This document shows positions 1-5,714 of a DNA stretch of 6,294 nt, piece after piece. This DNA is from an uncultured Porphyromonadaceae bacterium. GTDB taxonomy: Bacteria > Bacteroidota > Bacteroidia > Bacteroidales > Muribaculaceae. The stretch lies in contig CAMWMW010000116.1 in assembly GCA_947175455.1 (NCBI GenBank), positions 1-6,294 of the forward strand. Direction: 5' to 3'. The notes below the pieces were generated by a model. It did not search any database and was not told where the DNA came from. It saw only the letters and a program-made list of their open reading frames with translations. The position numbers and the translations under genes are program-made. Each line of letters starts with the position of its first letter. The first letter of the stretch is position 1.

Positions 1-11
1 CTTTTTAATAG

Positions 12-23
12 TGTTTTAAAACA
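12..23. promoter_or_regulatory. 12-bp perfect palindrome upstream of the porin gene
   Basis: TGTTTTAAAACA is a perfect 12-bp palindrome ending 17 nt before the porin start codon. It lies where a regulator could bind or where the early transcript begins. Only 40 nt of upstream sequence is present, so the promoter cannot be placed against it. An AT-rich palindrome of this size can occur by chance, so a regulatory role is only a possibility. Confidence 0.2.
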
Positions 24-40
24 TCTAACAGACATATCCC

Positions 41-1387
41 ATGCAGACTTTCACCCGCATCCCTATCTCCATTACATTTATAAGAAGCATCACGCTGACT
101 GCAGTGTGTATATTGGGTCTATCCCTGTCTGTTCATGCACAGAGCCGACGCTCTCTTGAACAAATCCGTATGGACTCGGCAATTTCCAATCACAAGGTCC
201 TCTATTTCGGGAAAGGTGATGAGCCGGACAAAGATTCCACATCCGTCATGATTCAAAAATTCTATGAAGACCAGTTCAGACATTTCCAGGATCCTCTCGC
301 ACCATACTTTTTATTTCTGTCAAAAGATTCCAAACTCGCGATGGGCATAGGCGGATGCGTACGAATGCGGGGTTATTTCGACTGGGGCGGAGCTATTCCT
401 TCATCAGGATTTGCTCCATATCTGATTCCGATGCAGAAAAATCCTGCAAAAAAACGGCAACTCGGTTCATCACCTGCCGGAACCGCACTTTTTTTCAGGG
501 TGTTGGGGCGAAACAAGACATTGGGAGACTATCAGGTATATATAGAGGCGAACTTTAACGGATATGAAGTCCGCGATTTCCGCCTCAAAAAAGCATATGC
601 ATCAATCAACGACTGGACATTCGGCTACACAAATTCCACGTTCAGTGATCCGTCCGCACAGCCACCGACTGTTGACCCTTCGGGACCGAATTCTAAAATC
701 GGAGCCACTTCCGTATTGATAAGATGGCTGCACCGACTCCCGAAGGGGTTCTCGGTGGCAGTATCGGCAGAAATGCCCTCCGACCAGATTGAGACTGTTC
801 CTGAACAGATTGAGAAAGTATCACAATACATTCCGGATGTCTCGGCATTCATGCAATACGGATGGGGAGAATCAAACCATATACGCCTGTCCGCGATATA
901 TCGCTCTCTCCCCTACCGCGATCTGCTGATGGGAAAGAATCATAACAAAACCGGATTCGGCATTCAAGGCAGCACGATCTTCCGCCCGTTCTATTCCATA
1001 ACCGTCTATGGCTGTCTGAACGGAGGGAAAGGATATGGCAGCCTTGGCGGCGACTGGCTGATGGGTGCCTACGATCTTGTGGCAGATCCCGACAAACCCG
1101 GAAAACTTTACGCTCCGTTCTGTTATGGAGGATACGCGGGAATCCAATATAATTTCACTCCGATGGTATTCGCGAGCGCCACTTTCGGAGGAGCACGCTA
1201 TGCGCCTCGTCACGATGTGGCTCCAGACCAATACAAACAGGGACTGTACATGGCAGCCAACGTATTCTGGTTTCTCACCCCACGGATATCATGTGCCGCG
1301 GAATTCGATCTTGGACGACGAATGAACTTTAACGGAGATACAGCCTGGGCGCGCAGACTGGGCGCATTCGTATCATTTTCATTCTAA
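41..1387 (+). CDS. DcaP-like outer-membrane porin
   Basis: Predicted 448-aa outer-membrane beta-barrel that would let small solutes into the periplasm; the substrate is unknown. Residues 1-33 form a signal peptide with a long N-region (hydrophobic core about 17-31, likely cleavage VHA-Q). A charged, probably helical stretch (about 38-80) precedes the barrel, which starts near FLFLSKDSKLAMGIGG. The remainder alternates polar and aromatic residues as beta-strands do, and the protein ends in FVSFSF, with the terminal Phe typical of barrels recognised by the BAM machinery. From memory, the segments KLAMGIGGCVRMRGYFDWGG, YIEANFNGYEVRDFRLKKAY and FGYTNSTFSDPSAQPPTVD match Bacteroidetes proteins assigned to the DcaP family of trimeric porins. 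The first ATG is used because the signal peptide needs it and the next Met (residue 44) lies beyond it. No Shine-Dalgarno is seen. The mdh gene downstream has its own promoter, so this gene is probably monocistronic. Outer-membrane barrel is a firm call; the family is likely. Confidence 0.85.
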   Translation: MQTFTRIPISITFIRSITLTAVCILGLSLSVHAQSRRSLEQIRMDSAISNHKVLYFGKGDEPDKDSTSVMIQKFYEDQFRHFQDPLAPYFLFLSKDSKLAMGIGGCVRMRGYFDWGGAIPSSGFAPYLIPMQKNPAKKRQLGSSPAGTALFFRVLGRNKTLGDYQVYIEANFNGYEVRDFRLKKAYASINDWTFGYTNSTFSDPSAQPPTVDPSGPNSKIGATSVLIRWLHRLPKGFSVAVSAEMPSDQIETVPEQIEKVSQYIPDVSAFMQYGWGESNHIRLSAIYRSLPYRDLLMGKNHNKTGFGIQGSTIFRPFYSITVYGCLNGGKGYGSLGGDWLMGAYDLVADPDKPGKLYAPFCYGGYAGIQYNFTPMVFASATFGGARYAPRHDVAPDQYKQGLYMAANVFWFLTPRISCAAEFDLGRRMNFNGDTAWARRLGAFVSFSF

Positions 1388-1395
1388 ACATTCTT

Positions 1396-1435
1396 GATTT
1401 TCGACATACCGGTTTTCGAGACAGTTTTCGAGATA
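1396..1435. repeat. Three short TTTTCGA-containing repeats
   Basis: Just after the porin gene there are three related 12-mers: GATTTTCGACAT (1396-1407), GTTTTCGAGACA (1412-1423) and GTTTTCGAGATA (1424-1435). Their TTTTCGA cores start at 1398, 1413 and 1425, so two copies are directly adjacent and one is offset by 3 nt. They are 35-75 nt upstream of the mdh -33 element and could be protein-binding sites or chance drift. Nothing in the sequence shows which. A 10-bp palindrome AAGCATGCTT follows at 1439-1448, but it lacks a loop and a T-run, so it is not a convincing porin terminator. Confidence 0.4.
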
Positions 1436-1469
1436 CAGAAGCATGCTTAAAAAATAATTGTCTTTTTGA

Positions 1470-1500
1470 TTTGAATTAAGGAATTATTTCCCTAATTTTG
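1470..1500 (+). promoter_or_regulatory. Bacteroidetes-type promoter of mdh
   Basis: TTTG at 1470-1473 and TAATTTTG at 1493-1500 are separated by 19 nt. This matches the known Bacteroidetes housekeeping consensus of a -33 TTTG and a -7 TAnnTTTG at all defined positions. Transcription should begin roughly at 1504-1510, giving an mdh leader of about 75-80 nt. The start cannot be fixed more precisely from sequence alone. Confidence 0.82.
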
Positions 1501-1511
1501 TGGCTGATTGG

Positions 1512-1536
1512 GTTTCGTTCTGAAAGAGAACGAAAC
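1512..1536 (+). promoter_or_regulatory. Perfect 9-bp hairpin at the 5' end of the mdh leader
   Basis: GTTTCGTTC (1512-1520) and GAACGAAAC (1528-1536) are exact reverse complements around the 7-nt loop TGAAAGA, and a G-U pair (1511/1537) can extend the stem. The hairpin starts only a few nucleotides after the expected transcription start and ends 47 nt before the mdh ATG. No T-run follows, so it is not an intrinsic terminator. A position close to the 5' end suits a stem that protects the mRNA from decay. It could also be an operator, because the DNA itself is an inverted repeat. Confidence 0.55.
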
Positions 1537-1583
1537 TATGATAGAATAATTACCAGTATTAATCACATAAATTACAGACAATT

Positions 1584-2513
1584 ATGTCAAAAGTAACCGT
1601 AGTAGGCGCCGGTAACGTAGGCGCTACAGCTGCCAATGTTATGGCACTTCGTGAAATCGCAGACGAGGTTGTAATGATCGACATCAAGGAAGGCGTTTCC
1701 GAAGGAAAGGCTATGGACATGATGCAGACAGCTAACCTTCTCGACATGAACACTCGCATTTCCGGTGTGACCAACAACTATGAAGCGACAAAAGACAGCG
1801 ATGTCGTTGTCATCACTTCCGGAATACCACGCAAACCTGGCATGACTCGCGAAGAGTTGATCGGTGTGAACGCAGGCATTGTGAAACAGGTGACTGAAAG
1901 TGTTCTCGCACACAGCCCCAACGCTGTGATCGTATGCGTTTCCAATCCTATGGACACCATGACCTACCTTATCCACAAAGTATCAGGTCTTCCCAAAAAC
2001 CGCATCATCGGTATGGGTGGCGCTCTTGACAGCAGCCGTTTCAAATATTATCTCAGCAAAGCCCTCAACGCCAACCCCAATGAGATTGAAGGTTTCGTAA
2101 TCGGCGGACACGGTGACACAACAATGATTCCCATGAAGCGTTTCGCCACACTCCGCGGTATTCCTGTAAGCAACTTCCTTTCTGCTGAAGAACTTGACAA
2201 GGTAGCTGCCGACACCATGGTAGGCGGCGCCACACTCACAAAACTTCTCGGCACATCCGCATGGTACGCTCCCGGTGCCGCTACAGCGGAAGTTGTAGAA
2301 GCTGTAATCCATGACCAGGATGCCATCATCCCCTGCTCCGCACTGCTTGAAGGTGAATATGGCGAGAGCGATCTTTGCATCGGCGTTCCCTGTGTTCTCG
2401 GCAAAGGTGGTATCAAAAAGATTCTCGAGCTTGACCTCAATGAGGAGGAGAAAGAGCTTTTCAAGAAAAGCGCGGAGGCTGTCCACAAGACAAATGCCGC
2501 TCTCCCCGCTTGA
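1584..2513 (+). CDS. mdh: NAD-dependent malate dehydrogenase
   Basis: Cytoplasmic enzyme interconverting malate and oxaloacetate with NAD(H). In anaerobic Bacteroidales it commonly serves the reductive branch from oxaloacetate to fumarate and succinate. The 309-aa protein has the normal length for the LDH-like MDH family. The Rossmann motif is G8-A-G-N-V-G13, and D33 at the end of the second strand fits NAD rather than NADP use. The substrate loop reads PRKPGMTR (82-89): R83 occupies the position that is Gln in lactate dehydrogenases, and R89 is the second loop arginine. N121 (SNP), D149 and R152 (LDSSRF) and catalytic H176 (GGHGD) complete the active site. All key residues are present and the reading frame is intact. 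The ATG follows an AT-rich leader without a Shine-Dalgarno. The gene appears monocistronic, with a strong promoter before it and a strong terminator 7 nt after the stop codon. Confidence 0.97.
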   Translation: MSKVTVVGAGNVGATAANVMALREIADEVVMIDIKEGVSEGKAMDMMQTANLLDMNTRISGVTNNYEATKDSDVVVITSGIPRKPGMTREELIGVNAGIVKQVTESVLAHSPNAVIVCVSNPMDTMTYLIHKVSGLPKNRIIGMGGALDSSRFKYYLSKALNANPNEIEGFVIGGHGDTTMIPMKRFATLRGIPVSNFLSAEELDKVAADTMVGGATLTKLLGTSAWYAPGAATAEVVEAVIHDQDAIIPCSALLEGEYGESDLCIGVPCVLGKGGIKKILELDLNEEEKELFKKSAEAVHKTNAALPA

Positions 2514-2520
2514 GATCGCG

Positions 2521-2579
2521 ATATAGAATAAAAAATAAACTCCCGAAGAAACTTCGGGAGTTTATTTTTTATTCTATAT
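2521..2579. terminator. Bidirectional intrinsic terminator with perfect 28-bp stem
   Basis: Positions 2521-2548 and 2552-2579 are perfect reverse complements around the loop AAA. The GC-rich part of the stem is CTCCCGAAG/CTTCGGGAG next to the loop. The outer part is A-rich on the 5' side and T-rich on the 3' side, so an RNA from either strand ends in a U-rich tract. The structure begins 7 nt after the mdh stop codon and lies 4 nt from the stop of the converging - strand gene, so it should end both transcripts and prevent collision. Confidence 0.93.
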
Positions 2580-2583
2580 AACG

Positions 2584-2856
2584 TTATGCGGATGCAATAG
2601 CCTCCACAATCAGAGCGACCATGAAAAGTATGCCCATTATCATGGCGATTACATCAAGTTTCCGGCTCGCCCTCGGACTCATTTTATCTATATACAATGC
2701 GGCAAGATGACAAAACACCATCATAAACACAAAAAACACGCTCGTATAAGTCCACCAGGGCGCCGGTGTGCCGATAACGAAACCCAGCCACACCACTACC
2801 AACACCAATGCGCCCCACGCGACACTTTTCATTTTAAGGATACTACGCATAATCAT
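2584..2856 (-). CDS. Small three-helix membrane protein, function unknown
   Basis: A 90-aa hydrophobic protein that I do not recognise. Three membrane helices are visible at about residues 12-29, 36-56 and 68-88. Basic residues lie before helix 1 (R4, K8, K10) and in the loop between helices 2 and 3 (K58, R62, R65, K66). By the positive-inside rule the N-terminus is cytoplasmic and the C-terminus periplasmic. A TPAPWW turn (30-35) joins helices 1 and 2 on the outside, and helix 3 carries an acidic E85. The start ATG overlaps the stop of the upstream Spi-domain gene as ATGA, pointing to translational coupling. An alternative start at Met3 would lose the overlap but change little. It is the last gene of the operon, directly before the terminator. 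It might assist the transporter or the secreted protein encoded upstream; that is inference from position only. Confidence 0.8.
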   Translation of the reverse strand: MIMRSILKMKSVAWGALVLVVVWLGFVIGTPAPWWTYTSVFFVFMMVFCHLAALYIDKMSPRASRKLDVIAMIMGILFMVALIVEAIASA

Positions 2857-3785
2857 CTGTAAAGTTTGAATCCGAAAACATTTCCACTGTCGGCAAGAGC
2901 CAGACCTATATAATACCCCGGACCCAACGCCGACATATCAATATTCATCAACGAAGTTTCCTTGTAATACTTTTCCATCATCTGCATTCCGCCGATGGCG
3001 TATATCCTCATCATTCTGATGTTTTCAGGAAAAGAAATCTCAAAATGCCCGCCTCCCAAAGCTTTGACCACGGGTCGCGAGGGAGAGATGATTTCCTCAA
3101 GTCTTATATCGCGCTCACGATTTTCTCTGCTTACTTCGCGTATAAAATCTTCATAAAATTTAAACGGGATTTCATCATCGGCAGCAGTGACATCATCAAG
3201 AGTCAACTCCCGGTATGCATCAGGATCATACAGACTGAATTCAACAGCGGATGGCATAAGTATCTGACTCCCCGATCGTGCCAGAGACTCAAGCATATCT
3301 TTCCGCTCCCCACTTAATGCCCGGTATTCATCCGAATCATATGGAGATGCGAGAAGAGCGGATATGTATTCCGGAATATTCCGCCATGCCTCCATTGCCT
3401 TGACAGGTATGCGGGAATCGTAACGTATCAGCTCAATCTCACGCGCATAGGTCTTTAACAACGCTTTTTCATCATCCGAAATCTTGTCTTTATCAAACTT
3501 TCGGACCTTGCTGTAAGCAAGTATCGGATATGCCTTGTTCTCTCCGGATATTATGACATACCCCCCCCTTGGAGAATTGTAGACATATATGGGAGAAAAC
3601 AATCTGTCTGTAGTCAGCTGCCGTCCGTTCCAGACCATCTGAGGCGGAGCGGTAACCTCTCCATAAGCGGCATTGAAAAAAGTCGCGGCAATTGAATTCG
3701 CCTCCTTTCGGGAAACAGTCTCGGCATGTGCGGCAGCTGAGACTGCCACACATGCAAAGAATGATATCAGGATTCTAAACTTCAT
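2853..3785 (-). CDS. Secreted Spi-domain protein lacking a peptidase domain
   Basis: A 310-aa exported protein. Residues 1-21 form a signal peptide (cleavage likely AHA-E). Residues about 24-123 resemble the Spi/streptopain propeptide family, which inhibits C10 cysteine proteases such as SpeB and interpain. Family features are the N-terminal A-x-x-A-x-x-F helix (RKEANSIAATFF), the strand pair around PIYVYN and GGYVIISG (65-81), then PILAYS (87-92) and the YAREI helix (113-117). In the protease family this domain precedes a Cys/His peptidase domain of over 200 residues. Here a charged, largely helical segment (about 125-230) follows instead, with no recognisable catalytic motif. The last ~60 residues (MRIYAIGGMQ, then IDMSALGPGYYIG and FKLYR at the end) look like a type IX secretion C-terminal sorting domain. 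The gene begins 8 nt after the transporter gene and overlaps the next gene by 4 nt. Possible roles are a free-standing protease inhibitor or a remnant of a C10 protease. The Spi call rests on remembered family patterns. Confidence 0.72.
   Translation of the reverse strand: MKFRILISFFACVAVSAAAHAETVSRKEANSIAATFFNAAYGEVTAPPQMVWNGRQLTTDRLFSPIYVYNSPRGGYVIISGENKAYPILAYSKVRKFDKDKISDDEKALLKTYAREIELIRYDSRIPVKAMEAWRNIPEYISALLASPYDSDEYRALSGERKDMLESLARSGSQILMPSAVEFSLYDPDAYRELTLDDVTAADDEIPFKFYEDFIREVSRENRERDIRLEEIISPSRPVVKALGGGHFEISFPENIRMMRIYAIGGMQMMEKYYKETSLMNIDMSALGPGYYIGLALADSGNVFGFKLYR
3561..3568 (-). repeat. Eight-G homopolymer inside the Spi-domain gene
   Basis: Eight consecutive C on the + strand read as G on the coding strand and span codons AGG-GGG-GGG for Arg73-Gly74-Gly75, just before the conserved YVIISG strand. 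G runs of this length are prone to slippage during replication. A change of one base would frameshift the protein after about 75 of 310 residues. In the sequence given, the frame is open. Confidence 0.6.
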
Positions 3786-3793
3786 TTATAAAA

Positions 3794-5509
3794 TTACAGT
3801 TCTGCAGTTTCTACCTCAGCTTCTTCAACTTCTACAACATTCTGAACATTCGGAAGTTCAAGACCGAGATGCTTTTTGGCATCAAGAGCCTTAAGCACAA
3901 GACCGAGCACGAGAGCTGCGACTCCAAGACAGGCGAGCATGACCAGAGGCGCTGTGTAATTATAGCTTATGGAAGCCACTTCCTCTGTCATAGTGCCGTT
4001 TGCAAGTGCTTCTGTAATTTGCGGATTTGTAGAATCGAGCACTTTGCCGATCAACATCGGGAAAAGCCACAGACCGATATTCTGAATCCAGAATATCAAA
4101 GCATAGGCAGATCCTATGATTTTGGCATCCACAAGTTTGGGCACACTCGGCCATAGTGACGCAGGTACCAATGAGAACGAAGCTCCAAGCACAAGAATAG
4201 TCAGATATGCCACAATCACACCTCCTACCGGACTGTCCTTAAACATCGGAAGAACAAACGCGAACGTAAGATGACATGCTATAAGAAGCAACGCACCGAG
4301 CACAAGCATAGAAGCCGCTTTACCCTTATAATCCACATATTTACCGAGAATCGGAGTGATTCCCACAGCAAGCAAGGGGAAAACCGCGAAGATAGCCGCC
4401 GCACTCTGACGCATATAACCCATCCAGCAATAAAGTACAAGGCAACCTATGGCAACGACAAGCATGACGGTACGCACAACCTTGTTTTTACCGAAATTGC
4501 TCGCAAAAGAAGCGAACGCGACAATAAGCATCACGACATACTGCCATACACTTACCGCCTCACTTCCCCAGAATGAATCAGGTGCCACGTCCGTAAACGC
4601 GAGATTGCACTGCAACATATTGACCGCGTATTTCTGGAAAGGGAAAATCGCGGAATAATACAATACACACAAAAGAGCGACAAGCCAGAAAGCCCAGCTT
4701 GAAAGAATCTTGCCGAGATCGCTGATTTTGAAGGGATCGTCTTTCTCCTCTGCTTCGCCGGTCTGCGAATCAAGTTTCTTGTCCATGAAGAAATAGACAA
4801 TAAACATTATCAATGCTATCATAAGAAGCACCACTCCGAAAGCCACAGAGCGTGAAACGCTTATTGTGCCGCCAAGTTCAGCAAACACAGGCGAGAATAT
4901 CATACATGTGGCGACGCCAAGGCGGGCAAGAGCCATTTCCGAACCCATCGCCAAAGCCATCTCGCGACCTTTGAACCACTTAACGATACCACGGCTGACA
5001 GTGATACCTGCCATCTCCACTCCGCAGCCGAAGATCATGAAACCTACAGCGGAGAATTTAGCCGAAGCAGGCATTCCTTTATAGAACGGAGATATGCCGA
5101 GCTCATCGAAACCGGGAATATAATTCAGATGGTTTGTGAACCACACATCAAGGCTGCTGCCAAGAAATGAATCAGTAAGGGCGTACCAGTTTATCACCGC
5201 GCCCACAAGCATCACGGCACCTGACAATACAGCCGTGAAACGCACTCCCATCTTGTCAAGAATGATTCCGGCAAAGATAAGGAAGAATATAAACACATTA
5301 AGAAATGTCTCCGAACCCTGCATTGTTCCGAATGCGGTGGAGTCCCAGCCTCTTGTAGACTGCAGAAGGTCTTTGATTGGAGAAAGTATGTCCATAAAGA
5401 TATATGAACAGAACATGGCAAACGCCAATAGACCAAGTGCAGTCCAGCGTGCCCAGCTGTAATCTCTCAGTGAGCCTGCCGGAGACTTTACATTAGTTGT
5501 TGTTGTCAT
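3794..5509 (-). CDS. MFS transporter, MFSD1-like (possible dipeptide transporter)
   Basis: A 571-aa inner-membrane carrier of the major facilitator superfamily with about 12 helices (first at 22-42, second at 65-85, third at 90-111). A motif-A version, G81-x3-D85-K86-x-G88-x-R90, joins helices 2 and 3. A 40-residue loop (112-150) and an acidic central loop (243-262) split the halves, and the C-tail is rich in Glu and Val. The stretch G163-V-E165 ... KWFKGRE (177-183) ... AR196-x-G198, together with YYSAIFPF (284-291) and the late segment ASLWPSVPKLV...GSAYALIFWIQNIGL, matches what I recall of the MFSD1 family. Mammalian MFSD1 is a lysosomal dipeptide uniporter. As remembered, its substrate-contacting Glu and Arg are 31 residues apart, as E165 and R196 are here. 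Related bacterial proteins are usually annotated only as MFS transporters, so dipeptides are a hypothesis. The gene leads a three-gene operon. No clear -33/-7 promoter is visible before it, and a 182-bp inverted repeat starts 12 nt upstream of the ATG. Confidence 0.88.
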   Translation of the reverse strand: MTTTTNVKSPAGSLRDYSWARWTALGLLAFAMFCSYIFMDILSPIKDLLQSTRGWDSTAFGTMQGSETFLNVFIFFLIFAGIILDKMGVRFTAVLSGAVMLVGAVINWYALTDSFLGSSLDVWFTNHLNYIPGFDELGISPFYKGMPASAKFSAVGFMIFGCGVEMAGITVSRGIVKWFKGREMALAMGSEMALARLGVATCMIFSPVFAELGGTISVSRSVAFGVVLLMIALIMFIVYFFMDKKLDSQTGEAEEKDDPFKISDLGKILSSWAFWLVALLCVLYYSAIFPFQKYAVNMLQCNLAFTDVAPDSFWGSEAVSVWQYVVMLIVAFASFASNFGKNKVVRTVMLVVAIGCLVLYCWMGYMRQSAAAIFAVFPLLAVGITPILGKYVDYKGKAASMLVLGALLLIACHLTFAFVLPMFKDSPVGGVIVAYLTILVLGASFSLVPASLWPSVPKLVDAKIIGSAYALIFWIQNIGLWLFPMLIGKVLDSTNPQITEALANGTMTEEVASISYNYTAPLVMLACLGVAALVLGLVLKALDAKKHLGLELPNVQNVVEVEEAEVETAEL

Positions 5510-5520
5510 AATTATGTACG

Positions 5521-5702
5521 TAAGTAAGTATTGAAAATTAGTTATAATAAGTAAATGCTGTGTTTATTTAAATTTTGAATCTTTTGGATGCTTTCAAGAT
5601 TTCTCATCAGTCGCATAGCCCGCTATGCTCCTTCTTCGGAATCATGAAATCATCTCAAAATCTCCTAAAATTTAATATAAGCTAATTTCCAACACTTACT
5701 TA
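5521..5702. repeat. 182-bp imperfect inverted repeat, MITE-like
   Basis: This element fills nearly all of the gap between the thioredoxin-like gene and the MFS gene. Its ends are inverted copies. The left end reads TAAGTAAGTATTGAAAATTA, and the reverse complement of the right end reads TAAGTAAGTGTTGGAAATTA, with two differences in the first 20 positions. Similarity continues inward: TTAAATTTT at 5568-5576 pairs with 5667-5675, followed by partly matching arms up to a central palindrome at 5613-5628. The left arm carries about 18 extra bases. It has no coding capacity. Terminal repeats with TA at both edges and a hairpin body fit a non-autonomous (MITE-type) element, perhaps mobilised by an IS630/mariner-like transposase. 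A target duplication longer than TA is not seen. It may supply or disrupt the promoter of the MFS operon. Confidence 0.65.
5613..5628. repeat. 16-bp palindrome at the centre of the inverted repeat
   Basis: GCATAGCCCGCTATGC pairs as GCATAGC/GCTATGC around CC, or as a six-pair stem with a CCCG loop in RNA. It is the tip of the longer foldback structure spanning 5521-5702 and is its most GC-rich part. No T-run follows on either strand, so it is not a standard terminator. Confidence 0.7.
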
Positions 5703-5714
5703 TTGAATTTTAAA

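Noticed and set aside
1439..1468. AAGCATGCTT palindrome plus A/T-rich stretch as a terminator for the porin gene
   Set aside because: The palindrome has no loop, giving at most a 3-bp stem in RNA, and no direct T-run follows. The T-rich part belongs to the mdh promoter region.
1983..2486. Open frames of 167 and 146 codons on the - strand opposite mdh
   Set aside because: They lie wholly inside the clear mdh gene, and their translations are low-complexity with no family likeness. They arise from the codon bias of mdh.
2853..3785. Annotation as a complete C10 (streptopain-like) protease
   Set aside because: Only the propeptide-like domain is present. The protein is too short, and no catalytic Cys or His motif of the family is visible.
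4271..5462. Several + strand open frames of 69-108 codons opposite the MFS gene
   Set aside because: All sit within the 571-residue carrier gene, whose membrane helices and motifs are convincing. The + strand products look random.
5540..5568. Possible -7 element (TAATTTTC on the - strand) for the MFS operon
   Set aside because: The last base differs from TAnnTTTG and there is no TTTG at the proper distance upstream, so I do not list a promoter.
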